DNA of 64,000 nucleotides from an uncultured Corynebacterium sp. (GCF_946222305.1 NZ_CAMIHZ010000003.1:62001-126000), one strand, 5' to 3'. Numbered from the stretch's first letter, positions 46,843 through 54,985 are shown. Notes: generated by a model from the sequence alone, not told the origin. Numbers and translations: made by a program.

Positions 46843-46848
46843 TAAGCT
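46843..46848 (+). promoter_or_regulatory. -10 element TAAGCT of leaderless hemQ
   Basis: TAAGCT, seven bases, then ATG 46856. AGAAGG sits too close to the ATG to act as a ribosome binding site. Confidence 0.6.
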
Positions 46849-46855
46849 AGAAGGC

Positions 46856-47560
46856 ATGTCAAAGAAGATCGACTACAACAAGTTGAACAGTGCCTTGGTC
46901 TACGCCATGTGGTCTGCGTTCCGCATTCCCGCGGGCACCTTGGATGGCGACCGCCAGGCAATCGCTGAGCAGTTCCAAGAGTTCCTTGATTCTTACAAAG
47001 ATTCCAAGGTCACCATTCGTGGCGTTTACGACGTGTCCGGTCTTCGCCCCGAAGCCGACATCATGTTTTGGACTCACGGTGAGGACTTGGCCGAGCTGCA
47101 AGCGTTCTACCGCGCCTTCCGTCGCGAGACGGAACTGGGCAAGGTAGCCGAGCCAGTCCGTTCCAACGCAGCGCTGCACCGCCCGGCCGAATTCAACCGT
47201 TCCCACGTTCCTGACTTCCTCGTGGATCCGGAGCCCAAGCGTTGGATCTGTTTGTACCCATTTGTTCGCACGCCTGACTGGTACCTCATGGACGAGCAAG
47301 AGCGCCGTCGGATGTTGGTGGAGCACGGCATGGAAGCTCGCGAGTTCAACATGGTGCGCGCTAACACCATTCCAGCGTTCGGCTTGGGCGACTACGAATG
47401 GATGCTCGCGTTTGAGTCCCCCACCATGGAGGACGTCGTCAACCTCATGTGGAAGATGCGCTACACCGACGCTCGCCGCCACGTCTCCGAAGAGACCCCG
47501 TTCTACTCCGGTCAGTGGATTATGGACAAGCTGCCGGAGTACATCGAGTCTCTACCCTAA
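46856..47560 (+). CDS. hemQ: Coproheme decarboxylase (HemQ/ChdC)
   Basis: 234 residues, chlorite dismutase-like fold. It converts coproheme to heme b, the last step of the coproporphyrin route used by actinobacteria. His117 (RSHVPD), Tyr134 (ICLYPF) and His157 (VEHG) lie at the positions of the distal His, catalytic Tyr and proximal heme ligand of the well-studied C. diphtheriae enzyme (118, 135, 158). No other heme genes are in this window. The transcript appears leaderless, and a perfect 13-bp terminator hairpin lies 150 bases downstream. Confidence 0.95.
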   Translation: MSKKIDYNKLNSALVYAMWSAFRIPAGTLDGDRQAIAEQFQEFLDSYKDSKVTIRGVYDVSGLRPEADIMFWTHGEDLAELQAFYRAFRRETELGKVAEPVRSNAALHRPAEFNRSHVPDFLVDPEPKRWICLYPFVRTPDWYLMDEQERRRMLVEHGMEAREFNMVRANTIPAFGLGDYEWMLAFESPTMEDVVNLMWKMRYTDARRHVSEETPFYSGQWIMDKLPEYIESLP

Positions 47561-47712
47561 ACCCTTCGCTGCTGCACCGATCACTTCCAAGGCGTGAGCT
47601 CCATCCAGTGAGCTTTCACTAAGCCCACAACTAGGGCGCTGTCGCACCCTAAAAGCTCGCCCTGAGCCCGCAACTCGAGCGAAACGCCCCAGTGCGGATC
47701 GCGAAGTCAATC

Positions 47713-47745
47713 AAAGGCAGCCCTCGCAAAGAGGGCTGCCTTTGG
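47713..47745. terminator. Terminator between hemQ and the hypothetical gene at 47790
   Basis: AAAGGCAGCCCTC pairs perfectly with GAGGGCTGCCTTT around a GCAAA loop. Works in both directions on paper because it starts with AAA and ends with TTT. Confidence 0.85.
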
Positions 47746-47789
47746 CGTCGGAACAAAGAAAACTCCGGCTCCCGCCGCATGCGACGGCG

Positions 47790-48119
47790 CTACAGCGAGC
47801 CGGCAGAAGGGCGCAGCTTCACGTGGGTGATGTAGAGGTCGTTGCCTGTATCAGGGCGGTTAGCCTCGGCAACAATGCGCTGCATGACTAAATCCCGGGC
47901 AGGACTTAGTTCAGCGAAGAACTCTACAACTTCGGGTGCATCGTCTGCTCCGGTGGGCTCCCCGACGCGCTGGACGACTGCGAAGGCGCAACCTTTTGGC
48001 CCCCGTACTGCGCGATGCTTTAGGGGTGGCTGAAATGGATCCACGAAAATATACTCTGCTACTCCGCTGCCTGGGCGAGCCTGTCCGTCCTCACCCCGTG
48101 CATTGTGAATCGAATTCAT
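47790..48119 (-). CDS. Hypothetical protein, accessory region
   Basis: 109 residues if started at ATG 48119 (MNSIHNARGED); the frame reaches 48194. The core VAEYIFVDPFQPPLKHRAVRGPKGCAFAVVQRVGEP looks like a folded beta-rich protein, and the C-terminus contains LYITHVKLRPS. There is no signal peptide, membrane segment or known motif. GGAAAG lies ten bases before the chosen ATG. It is the first gene of the accessory block. I cannot assign a function, and a spurious call is possible, although codon use is consistent. Confidence 0.5.
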   Translation of the reverse strand: MNSIHNARGEDGQARPGSGVAEYIFVDPFQPPLKHRAVRGPKGCAFAVVQRVGEPTGADDAPEVVEFFAELSPARDLVMQRIVAEANRPDTGNDLYITHVKLRPSAGSL

Positions 48120-48333
48120 GTGGTGACTACTTTCCGAGTTTCGTTCTAAAGCGAAGGCATCCTTGTTGTTGTGGTGTGGCGGGATGCCCCGCATTACTAA
48201 ACGATACCTGCAATCTAGGCTTTAATGGGGCGGGTGTGCCCCCGCATGAGTTCCCGCAGGATATACGGCTTGCCTTTAACGCTCGATATCGATTTTGCGT
48301 TTTCAGGGAACTCGCGCGCTCATTAGTGTTGCT

Positions 48334-48993
48334 CTATAGAACCTTCAAACCCTCGTCCCCCAGCGTGAATCCGTTGGCCCCGTTTGAGCAGGTAACCGTA
48401 TTGTTGCGATTCGAGCAAATCACACGGATCCCCTTGCCATCAGGCAACTGCATAGCAATAGATTTACCAACGGGTAAGACTTCTGTTTCCGGAGTCACGC
48501 GTGGCCACGCGCCTTGAGTAACCCACGTTTGTACCTTGCCGTTCAACTGGCCCGGCCACCAACCGACGGTTTGTGGCTTGTGTGGCTCAAACCCCTTTTT
48601 TCGAGCTTTCTCCGGCCACTGTCCACGTGGCTTTGTGATGCAGGCAAAGCGGTCTTCTTGGTATTCGCAATTGATCTTTCGATCCTTGGTGGCGAATCGA
48701 ATAGCACTGCGACCTTTCTTCAGGGACGAATCCTTGACCACATACTTGGCGACGTCAACTTTGGGTAGACCGGACTCTTGGGAAGCCACGTTCCCAGCCT
48801 GTGCTGCCCGTGAGATCTCGGCCTCATTCCCCGCCGTTGGAGAATCGGAATGCACGTCATCCCTGTCGGGCGCGCATGCCACTAACCCCATGACGGCAAG
48901 CCCGCCGCAAGCAGCACCAAGCATCTTTTTCCCGATGCCACGTTGAGTGCTGCAATCAGCCGTGCTGGAGGATTGCTGTACTCGAATGCTCAT
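48334..48993 (-). CDS. Exported four-cysteine lipoprotein (DUF6636-like)
   Basis: 219 residues from MSIRVQQSSS. A hydrophobic segment (MLGAACGGLAVMGLVAC) ends in the lipobox LVAC. The C-terminal 120 residues have the pattern INCEYQEDRFACITK ... IRVICSNRNNTVTCSNGANG, four cysteines in two close pairs, like exported mycobacterial/corynebacterial DUF6636 proteins. Function unknown. The start is fixed by TAGTGT, seven bases before ATG 48993, a leaderless arrangement; the extra codons to 49035 are not used. The signal is unusually far from the N-terminus (about 30 residues). Confidence 0.75.
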   Translation of the reverse strand: MSIRVQQSSSTADCSTQRGIGKKMLGAACGGLAVMGLVACAPDRDDVHSDSPTAGNEAEISRAAQAGNVASQESGLPKVDVAKYVVKDSSLKKGRSAIRFATKDRKINCEYQEDRFACITKPRGQWPEKARKKGFEPHKPQTVGWWPGQLNGKVQTWVTQGAWPRVTPETEVLPVGKSIAMQLPDGKGIRVICSNRNNTVTCSNGANGFTLGDEGLKVL

Positions 48994-49000
48994 ATTCGCC

Positions 49001-49006
49001 ACACTA
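49001..49006 (-). promoter_or_regulatory. -10 element TAGTGT of the four-cysteine lipoprotein gene
   Basis: TAGTGT on the minus strand, seven bases, then ATG 48993. Confidence 0.55.
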
Positions 49007-49132
49007 CCCCCGCAACGACGGAAAATCCGACCCAATCCGGTGCACCCTGCTCTCGTTTATCCAAGCGTTGGCAATTGAACTAAGCAGAAGAAACTGATGT
49101 GAATGCTTAGCCAAAGAAATCTAGCGAGCACT

Positions 49133-49648
49133 TCATGCCAGCGCCGTGTACTCCTGAATGCTGGGGCGCCACCATCCCGCACGTTCGGCGACAAGGTGCT
49201 TAAAACGAGTGGGTGTAACTTTTTCCAATCCAGCCAAATAATCGGGAATTTGAGCCCGCGGAATCCGCAGCCCGACGGTGAGGTGTGGTATCCACTGCCT
49301 TCCCTTTCCATCGGGATTTGCGGCGGATATTTTCCGGGCAACCTCGTGCATTTCATCTGTGGTTTCCAATAACCACGTCACGGTTTGTTTACTGCGAGTG
49401 CCAAATATGGCGGTACCGGCCCGATAAAACTCCGCAGGCATCACTCCTGGCAGTAATTCGGCCGCAAGTTTCACCACTTGAGGATCCATTTTCTGAGCGA
49501 ATGTAATGGTGATATGAGGGCGTTGTTTCTGCAATGGCAGACCAAGTTCTGCAAGACCGGAGAAGATTTCTTGCACCTGCTGTTCTTGCCGATCCGGCAA
49601 ATACAGCAAAATATTCTCAGGGGACCTAATGGACATTACTCTAATCAT
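49133..49648 (-). CDS. 2H phosphoesterase (2'-5' RNA ligase/LigT-like)
   Basis: 171 residues with two H-x-[TS]-x motifs, RPHITITF near residue 45 and IPHLTVGL near residue 120, the pair of catalytic histidines that defines the 2H phosphoesterase superfamily. Members act on 2'-5' bonds, cyclic phosphates or nucleotide derivatives; the exact substrate is unknown. Starts ATG 49648 and ATG 49636 are both possible, and neither has a convincing ribosome site. It lies alone on the minus strand in the accessory region, next to a 300-base AT-rich gap. Confidence 0.88.
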   Translation of the reverse strand: MIRVMSIRSPENILLYLPDRQEQQVQEIFSGLAELGLPLQKQRPHITITFAQKMDPQVVKLAAELLPGVMPAEFYRAGTAIFGTRSKQTVTWLLETTDEMHEVARKISAANPDGKGRQWIPHLTVGLRIPRAQIPDYLAGLEKVTPTRFKHLVAERAGWWRPSIQEYTALA

Positions 49649-49953
49649 CCTCTACTTAAGGTCGAAGGTTCAGAAACGCCACTATTGAGGTTGCTTATCC
49701 CAGTTCAGGTAGCAATTTTAGGGCATATTTAGCAGATCTAGCCGAAACCGTTAATGTAAAACCAAGGTTAACTCGTTGTCTCAATCGCATAAAGATAACG
49801 AAGAGACGCTAACGCATTGAACCCCTGTTCGTTGGCCCAAGTAAGGCACGCTCTTTGAACTGCTGCAAGGAGCGTACCTGTGCAAGACACATTCCACATG
49901 GATGAGAACTCCATTGTGTTTGTTCATCGACAATCGCCTACGAAAGGAAGACC
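49649..49953. other. AT-rich intergenic stretch upstream of the exported-protein pair
   Basis: 305 bases with no supported gene. Composition is noticeably more AT-rich than the flanks, which is consistent with a promoter region or transferred DNA. CGAAAGGAAG before ATG 49954 is a strong ribosome binding site. Confidence 0.4.
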
Positions 49954-50490
49954 ATGTCCTCCCCACGTTCGCTTTCCAAGAAACTTGCCCTCACCACCGG
50001 CGCACTTGGCGCCGCCCTCACCCTTGGCGCATTCGGCAGCACTGCTGCAGCGGGCGCAGCCCCAACCCACCACAACCCTGCCCCCAATAAGCCCATCATC
50101 ACCGATAGCTTCACTGTCATCGATAGCAGCAACCAGACCCTTTGCGATGTCTACAGCTACTTCACCCCTGGCACCAATAAGGGAGAGGTCAATACCATTT
50201 GCCGCACTAAGCACGAGCCGGTAAATGTCGTGCCCAATTGCCCTCCCACCCCTTCTACTAAGCCAGTACTGACAACTTTCGGCACCCGCGGCAAGTTGGA
50301 CTGCACCTCCCAAGGCAGCCCAATGCACAACGTCACCCACCTGCAGGTTGGCCAAACCAAGACTGCTACCCCTGCTGGCCACGGTGCGCCTGTAACCATC
50401 ACTGCTCTGCAAAATGGCATCTTCAAGATCTCCGGTCCAGCCGGCTCGATCGGCAAGATTGGCCCTGGCATGATGCGCGTAGAGGCGTAG
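49954..50490 (+). CDS. Secreted protein, paralogue of the next gene
   Basis: 178 residues. A Sec signal peptide (SLSKKLALTTGALGAALTLG) with probable cleavage after AGAAP is followed by a domain with four cysteines (LCDVYSY, NTICRTK, VPNCPP, KLDCTSQGS) and a C-terminus GPAGSIGKIGPGMMRVE. The following lipoprotein has the same order of elements, so the two are tandem duplicates that differ in anchoring: this one is released, the next lipidated. GAAAGGAAGACC before the ATG. No known domain. They are probably not in one operon, as 205 bases separate them. Confidence 0.85.
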   Translation: MSSPRSLSKKLALTTGALGAALTLGAFGSTAAAGAAPTHHNPAPNKPIITDSFTVIDSSNQTLCDVYSYFTPGTNKGEVNTICRTKHEPVNVVPNCPPTPSTKPVLTTFGTRGKLDCTSQGSPMHNVTHLQVGQTKTATPAGHGAPVTITALQNGIFKISGPAGSIGKIGPGMMRVEA

Positions 50491-50695
50491 AGCGAGCACC
50501 TAGCCACCAACTCAAAAAGGATAGCCGGGCGTGGTCACGTTCACGCTTCAACGGTTCCTCCCCAGGCACTTGGCGCTAACAAAATAGGCACCAAGGGCCG
50601 GGGCTTTCGTGTACTTTGCGGGGTAACTGCTGGCCGTCCATCTCATGTCCTCTGACTTCCAACCACCCCCCCCAACCCAGCAAGAGGAACCCCAT

Positions 50696-51454
50696 ATGCC
50701 TAGCCACCTCCCCACTCGCACAATCGCAGTTTTCGTCTGCACGCTCACTACTGCTTTCTCGCTGATAGCTTGCACCTCTTCCTCTAGCTCTGACAGCGCT
50801 TCTTCATCTATTTCCGACGCCAAGGGCTCCCAGTCAAACGTCCCAGCTCAAGATGAATCCTCCTCTTCTCCCGGAGCCGATGACCAGCACGAGTCCAAGA
50901 AGCCAAACCCTAATGATGGTGCCGAGGGCGTCAAACCAAATCCAACCCCGGGGTCCAGCAGCACCAACGACAGTGTGCGTAGTGGTCAAGGCACCAAAGA
51001 AAAGCCGTCAGGGACGGAAGATGGCGCACGGCAATCCACTGATCCTTCCCAACTTCAGCTAATGGATTCCCAGACGATCGTATCCAGTAAGGGGGCGGTG
51101 AAATGCGATGTGCATCGCTATAGGAACAAGGTAAAGAACGAAGGCGAAGTGCATGCAGTATGCATGACTAGGAATGCTCCTAAGGTTGCAGAGTTGCCGA
51201 ATTGCATTCCATCGCTTTCCCAGACCCCAGTAATCATGGTGGACAAAACGGGCGCCAAGCTAGATTGCACAACCCAAGGTTCAGTCATGAGCAACGTGAA
51301 GAACCTAGCCCCGCAGGGTGCGACAGTCACAATCAACCCGCCGGCGCCGGGTGCCGCTATTGGGTTCTCAGAGTCAGCGGGCGAGGTCATTCAGATCAAG
51401 GGCGGTGGCCGCCCCATCGGGTTGATTGGGCCAGGAAAAGTCTCGCTCCAATAG
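50696..51454 (+). CDS. Lipoprotein, paralogue of the preceding secreted protein
   Basis: 252 residues from ATG 50696, which has AAGAGGA seven bases upstream (the frame to 50645 is unused). The signal ends in the lipobox LIAC, then a Ser/Asp/Pro-rich linker of about 100 residues, long enough to cross part of the cell envelope. The C-terminal domain repeats the four-cysteine layout of its neighbour (KCDVHRY, HAVCMTR, LPNCIPS, KLDCTTQGS) and the ending RPIGLIGPGKVSL. Function unknown. The conserved GEV and PNC blocks suggest that the fold, not only the signal, is shared. Confidence 0.82.
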   Translation: MPSHLPTRTIAVFVCTLTTAFSLIACTSSSSSDSASSSISDAKGSQSNVPAQDESSSSPGADDQHESKKPNPNDGAEGVKPNPTPGSSSTNDSVRSGQGTKEKPSGTEDGARQSTDPSQLQLMDSQTIVSSKGAVKCDVHRYRNKVKNEGEVHAVCMTRNAPKVAELPNCIPSLSQTPVIMVDKTGAKLDCTTQGSVMSNVKNLAPQGATVTINPPAPGAAIGFSESAGEVIQIKGGGRPIGLIGPGKVSLQ

Positions 51455-51638
51455 CAGCTACTCGCACGCCTTCCTAGGTTTTAGTGTCCTTCAGAAAGTC
51501 GCTGATGACAGCGAGTTGATAGGTACAAACTTGGCCTCTTAACCGACATGAGGCTGGTTCAGTGCCAATAGCACGTGAAGCGCACGAACCGTCGGGTAAA
51601 CGAAACCCAATGCACGTTAAAAGACAAACATTTTCAGA

Positions 51639-51644
51639 TATGTT
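51639..51644 (+). promoter_or_regulatory. -10 element TATGTT of the methyltransferase gene at 51651
   Basis: TATGTT, six bases, then ATG 51651, no ribosome site. Confidence 0.5.
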
Positions 51645-51650
51645 GGGCGC

Positions 51651-52424
51651 ATGAATTCCCCCAGCGATATCTGGTCCGCCAGCGACTATGCTCCGACAGC
51701 TGTGCGCCTGCGACCAGTTTCCCAATTAGTGGCAGTAGAACTAGCCAAACGAGTACCCAGCCCCGCAACGGTAGTCGACATCGGTTCTGGGCACGGTGAT
51801 GGAGTCTCAGCTCTCTCCTCCCTTGGATACACCGCAATCGCCATAGAGCCAACCGCCCAGATCCGCGAAATCGGTCAGCAACACGTACCCAATGTCACTT
51901 GGCTGGACACGTTAGGCGAAGCCACTGGCTTAAAGGATTCATCCGTTGATGCGATCACGAGCACGTTTGGAGCAATGTTCTGTGACCCAGCTGAGGGACC
52001 AGCAGAATGGGCCCGCATTCTACGCCCGGGTGGCAAGTTGGTAATGACCGTATGGAACCAAGAAGGCTTCCTCGCCACCATGACCGATGCGATGATGGAG
52101 GCAGTCAGCCCAGGCGCCTCAAAACAGGTCCCGCCGCACATGGCGTGGGGCATCAGTGAGACGGCCCACGAACGACTTTCGCAATGGTTCGATAACACCT
52201 GCATTGAGCACCGCACCCTTGACTGGTCTTTCGACAACGTAGATACGGGTATGCAGCTCTACCACGAAGGCAGCCCGACACATGCGTGGATGGCCCCCAA
52301 AGCCGGCCCCCGCCGAGAGGCACTGTGGACCGCGTTGCGCGATCATCTCGAAGCTCATGCCGACAGTGCTGGACGGATTCAGTCAACTACCGGCTATGCG
52401 CTCATCTCAGCGCAACGACGTTGA
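51651..52424 (+). CDS. Class I SAM-dependent methyltransferase
   Basis: 257 residues. Motif I is VVDIGSGHGDGVSALSSLGY, with the acidic residue in AIAIEPTAQIREIG, and a motif III-like WARILRPGGKLVMTVW. The family (UbiE/SmtA-like, methyltransf_11) methylates small molecules; the substrate cannot be predicted. The ATG follows a TATGTT element at six bases. The gene belongs to the accessory block, and a second, unrelated methyltransferase lies 1.2 kb away on the other strand. Confidence 0.9.
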   Translation: MNSPSDIWSASDYAPTAVRLRPVSQLVAVELAKRVPSPATVVDIGSGHGDGVSALSSLGYTAIAIEPTAQIREIGQQHVPNVTWLDTLGEATGLKDSSVDAITSTFGAMFCDPAEGPAEWARILRPGGKLVMTVWNQEGFLATMTDAMMEAVSPGASKQVPPHMAWGISETAHERLSQWFDNTCIEHRTLDWSFDNVDTGMQLYHEGSPTHAWMAPKAGPRREALWTALRDHLEAHADSAGRIQSTTGYALISAQRR

Positions 52425-52986
52425 CAGACTTGAACCCTACTGGGGAACGGCAGTCGATGGTGCTTTGAGAACAACTTTCCCAGCACCGGGGAGCAACGCA
52501 CTTTGTACTGGCAACACCAGGGTATCCCCAAGCACAGCATAGCCAGTCCCAACCTCAGGTATGACCTTCGTCAAAATATGAAACTTGTGGCTCTAAACCA
52601 TTTGAAATAGAGAGGTCTCCAGCAGGTGAACCCTAGGGACAAGTAGCGGAAGGTCTGTCCAGATCCGACCAATACTGCAAATTAGAAAGCTTCAAAAGCC
52701 GATAATCTGCGGAACAAATAAAAGCCGGCACACCACGATGACAATGTAAGGGTCAGCAATGTAGTAGCTCAAGATCCCGCATCGACAATCAACGCCCACG
52801 TAACTTCCACAACTACGTCACCACTACCACGTCACTATCCACCGTGGCCCAGCCCCCAACAGTCGTGCGACCAGCAAACAATGGCAACCAACTGGCCTCA
52901 TTTATGGTGCCCAACCATGTGGTCGTAGCTATGGCGATCGACGTTTTCTTCAAGGCTGAAATCCACTAATCAACTAAGGTCTCACC
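52425..52986. other. Gene-free stretch in the accessory region
   Basis: 562 bases. Short frames exist, including an open stretch of about 75 codons ending at 52969, but none has a good start, ribosome site or recognisable motif. I see no terminator or repeat. It may be decayed coding sequence. Confidence 0.4.
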
Positions 52987-53088
52987 ATGATCGAAGTCGC
53001 ACTTGGAGCCTGTTTGCTCACATTTACGGCGCTGGCTTTCGATCACCATGCCGTCCATGTGCGGGTCAAGCGAGAAACACAGAAGTAA
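52987..53088 (+). CDS. Possible 33-residue small membrane protein
   Basis: ATG 52987 to TAA 53088 encodes a peptide with a hydrophobic centre (MIEVALGACLLTFTALAF) and a basic, histidine-containing end (DHHAVHVRVKRETQK). AAGG lies seven bases before the ATG, inside AACTAAGGTCTCACC, a plausible ribosome binding site. One membrane helix with positive C-terminus fits a type of small bacterial membrane protein, including some toxins, but there is no homology evidence. It sits between two methyltransferase genes in otherwise empty DNA. Confidence 0.35.
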   Translation: MIEVALGACLLTFTALAFDHHAVHVRVKRETQK

Positions 53089-53163
53089 GGCAGCGCTTAA
53101 AAAGGGCGCATACAGCGGATTGAGGTGACATGCACAGAAACATGCACATCACTATGACGTCCA

Positions 53164-53186
53164 ACTAGATTTGAACTCCACCGAAT
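53164..53186 (-). repeat. Weak match to the ychF end
   Basis: CTAGATTTGAACTCCAC resembles the ychF 3' end (CTAAACGTTAAACTTGAACTCCAC) with a six-base gap; 11 consecutive bases are identical. Read on the minus strand it encodes DSVEFKS. It could be coincidence. Confidence 0.25.
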
Positions 53187-53224
53187 CCCGTTGGTAGTTA
53201 ACATGCGCAACGTTCTACCCGTAC

Positions 53225-53839
53225 TTAGGAGTGATTCCACACCAATAGGTAGCGAAACAATGGGAGCCGCCGGAAGGAACACCCCGGCAAGCATGCGCGT
53301 GCCTGTGTTCGAACTTGCCGATAAGTCAAGGGAAACTCGAACTTTTTGGGTGCCGAATCTTCTACGTAATCACGGAGCTTTGCATAGAACCGGTGCTGAA
53401 CTGCTCCGATAACATCGTAGACAAAGTCGACTGTGGTCGTACTCCTGGCTAAGCCGAGGATCACCAACGTGCCGCCCGGGGAAACTAGACTGCGCAGCCG
53501 GGCCAGCGCCGCTTCAAACTCCGGAAAGTGATGAACCGTTGCTACTGCAGTGACAAAATCAAACTGCCGTTCTCCAAAGTCATGGGTCAGCACATCCCCT
53601 TGCACCCATCGGACTCCACACTCACGCCGACGCGCAGTGACTATTACATCATGATTGGCATCAATCCCTGTCACGGTCAAGCCACGGGCACTCAATACTT
53701 GTGCCAAAAGACCCTCACCGCATCCCACGTCGAGTGCGCTATTCATTGTCGGCTGACAGTGCTCAAGAATCAGATTATGATAGTGCCGATTATGGTTCCA
53801 ACCGTCCTGAATGAATTTCTGCATTCCTGATTCACGCAA
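53225..53839 (-). CDS. Class I SAM-dependent methyltransferase next to higA
   Basis: 204 residues. Motif I SALDVGCGEGLLAQVLSARG, the motif II acidic region TVTGIDANHD, and a motif III LVSPGGTLVILGLARS are intact, so it should bind SAM. The C-terminal part (KLRDYVEDSAPKKFEFPLTYRQVRTQA) is not familiar. It can start at TTG 53839, overlapping the higA stop, or ATG 53824; both imply translational coupling with higA. The order is higB relic, higA, methyltransferase on one strand, so a HigA-type repressor probably controls its expression. Confidence 0.88.
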   Translation of the reverse strand: MRESGMQKFIQDGWNHNRHYHNLILEHCQPTMNSALDVGCGEGLLAQVLSARGLTVTGIDANHDVIVTARRRECGVRWVQGDVLTHDFGERQFDFVTAVATVHHFPEFEAALARLRSLVSPGGTLVILGLARSTTTVDFVYDVIGAVQHRFYAKLRDYVEDSAPKKFEFPLTYRQVRTQARACLPGCSFRRLPLFRYLLVWNHS

Positions 53840-54131
53840 CCTGGTGTGGCTTGATCAACTCAAGCTGATCAGCAATCGCTTCGCTCTCTACATCGAGGTC
53901 ATAGTGCGACTGCAGGTTGATCCAAAACTGCGCCGTCATGCCGAAGAATCGACCGAGACGCAAGGCAGTGTCGGCAGTGATACGGGGCTTGCCACATACA
54001 ATCTCGTTGATGCGTCGAGGCGGAACGCCGATAGACACCGCGAGTTTATGCTGCGTAATGCCCATTTGTTCCAGGAATTCCTCCATAAGGATTTCCCCGG
54101 GATGGATCGGAGGGTAAAACTTGTCATCCAT
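53832..54131 (-). CDS. higA: HigA-family antitoxin / XRE-type regulator
   Basis: 99 residues. The N-terminal PIHPGEILMEEFLEQMGITQHKLA and the helix-turn-helix with SIGVPPRRINEIVCGKPRITADTALRLGRFFG are the HigA/VapI signature. Normally HigA binds and neutralises HigB and represses the operon. AGGAAGCGAC before ATG 54131 is a good ribosome site. The upstream toxin gene is broken (separate entry), so this antitoxin is an orphan that may now act only as a repressor of the downstream methyltransferase, which overlaps its stop codon. Confidence 0.93.
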   Translation of the reverse strand: MDDKFYPPIHPGEILMEEFLEQMGITQHKLAVSIGVPPRRINEIVCGKPRITADTALRLGRFFGMTAQFWINLQSHYDLDVESEAIADQLELIKPHQVA

Positions 54132-54139
54132 GTCGCTTC

Positions 54140-54409
54140 CTAGTGATAGTCGACAATCTCCACGTCACGTGGTCCAGACGAAGCAAATGCGCCATTGGCT
54201 GCTGATTCTGATACTGTACTGCCCCGCTTGGTCGCCACTGAGTTTTCCAGTTGGTTACCGAGCGGCACCTTTAGTTCGACCAACTCAGTTGCAGCATTCA
54301 GCACCAGAAGGTTGTTCAACGCCCGCCGGTGCAGACGAGGATCAAGACGTTTCGGACGCTGCCATCGAAATCAGCGCTCAGTTTCCTTGTCTCCAAAGGA
54401 GACGATCAC
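54140..54409 (-). pseudogene. higB: Decayed HigB toxin gene
   Basis: Conceptual translation from GTG 54409 gives VIVSFGDKETER, a TGA at 54373-54371, then LDPRLHRRALNNLLVLNAAT and KVPLGNQLE. After the A-run near 54222 the family sequence continues in another frame as LSGDQAGQYSIRI and QWRICFVWTT, then returns to the first frame for PRDVEIVDYH and TAG at 54142. One nonsense codon and two frameshifts therefore remove the RelE-type mRNase, although the family pattern is still easy to follow. The end lies nine bases before higA. Confidence 0.88.
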
Positions 54410-54450
54410 GACGCCATCTTCCCATTACATAACGCCTCGCGTCCATAACG

Positions 54451-54532
54451 CTAGACGTTGAACTTGAATTCCGCGAAGTGTCGTTGCAAGGTTGCTTACT
54501 CGCTTGTAAAAGACAAGCGTAAGCCACGAAAC
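54451..54532 (-). pseudogene. Relic of a gene end, copy 1 (EFKFNV)
   Basis: Minus-strand translation reads RGLRLSFTSE, TAA, ATLQRHFAEFKFNV, TAG. The second relic (54902) gives the same peptide with a stop at a different codon, and most differences are at third codon positions, so both derive from a once-functional coding end. The last nine residues resemble the YchF C-terminus (DVVEFKFNV). Confidence 0.7.
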
Positions 54533-54537
54533 ACTGG

Positions 54538-54543
54538 TACGGT
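54538..54543 (+). promoter_or_regulatory. -10 element TACGGT of the glyoxalase-like gene
   Basis: TACGGT, seven bases, then ATG 54551. Confidence 0.6.
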
Positions 54544-54550
54544 GCGGACT

Positions 54551-54901
54551 ATGCCTAACGAAGCTTTTGCTATCCGCCAGGTCACCTTCGACTGCCACCA
54601 TCCTTCCAAGCTAGCCCAGTTTTGGTCGGCGGCAACTAACTGCGAGATCGTTGCAGATTATGGGGACTTCGTTTTGGTCGATTCCACCCCCGCGTTGGGC
54701 TTTCAGCGCGTTTCGGATCCCACGCCTGGCAAGAATCGTATACATATCGACGGTGGCGGGGTTGACCGCGAAATCCTTGTGCAGCGCCTTAAGAGTTTGG
54801 GCGCTATCGAACTTAGCTCCCACGAGGCGCCGGGTCTGGTTTGGACCGTAATGCAGGATCCGGAAGGCAACGAGTTTTGCGTGGGCAGCCCCGAAGCCTA
54901 G
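54551..54901 (+). CDS. Glyoxalase-like (VOC superfamily) protein
   Basis: 116 residues: IRQVTFDCHHPSKLAQFW at the start and VMQDPEGNEFCVGSP at the end are the two halves of a paired beta-alpha-beta-beta-beta unit, as in Glyoxalase_6-type proteins. The metal ligands common in active enzymes are only partly visible (Glu in GNEF). Function unknown; relatives bind or modify small antibiotics or metabolites. It is bracketed by two relics in direct orientation (54451 and 54902), which makes it look like an inserted cassette. ATG 54551 fits a leaderless start. Confidence 0.88.
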   Translation: MPNEAFAIRQVTFDCHHPSKLAQFWSAATNCEIVADYGDFVLVDSTPALGFQRVSDPTPGKNRIHIDGGGVDREILVQRLKSLGAIELSSHEAPGLVWTVMQDPEGNEFCVGSPEA

Positions 54902-54985
54902 CTAAACGTTAAATTTGAATTCGACGACGTGTCGTTGCAAAGTCACCTTCTCATTCGTGAATGGCAGCTAAAAACCACCACACCC
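54902..54985 (-). pseudogene. Relic of a gene end, copy 2 (EFKFNV)
   Basis: Minus-strand translation reads GGF, TAG, LPFTNEKVTLQRHVVEFKFNV, TAG. About 45 bases are similar to copy 1 at 54451, and the first 30 to the ychF end at 56134. It begins one base after the glyoxalase stop codon. Confidence 0.7.

Noticed and set aside
52850..52969. Open stretch with reading NGNQLASFMVPNHVVVA upstream of the small peptide
   Set aside because: No suitable start codon with a ribosome site, and no family resemblance; possibly decayed.
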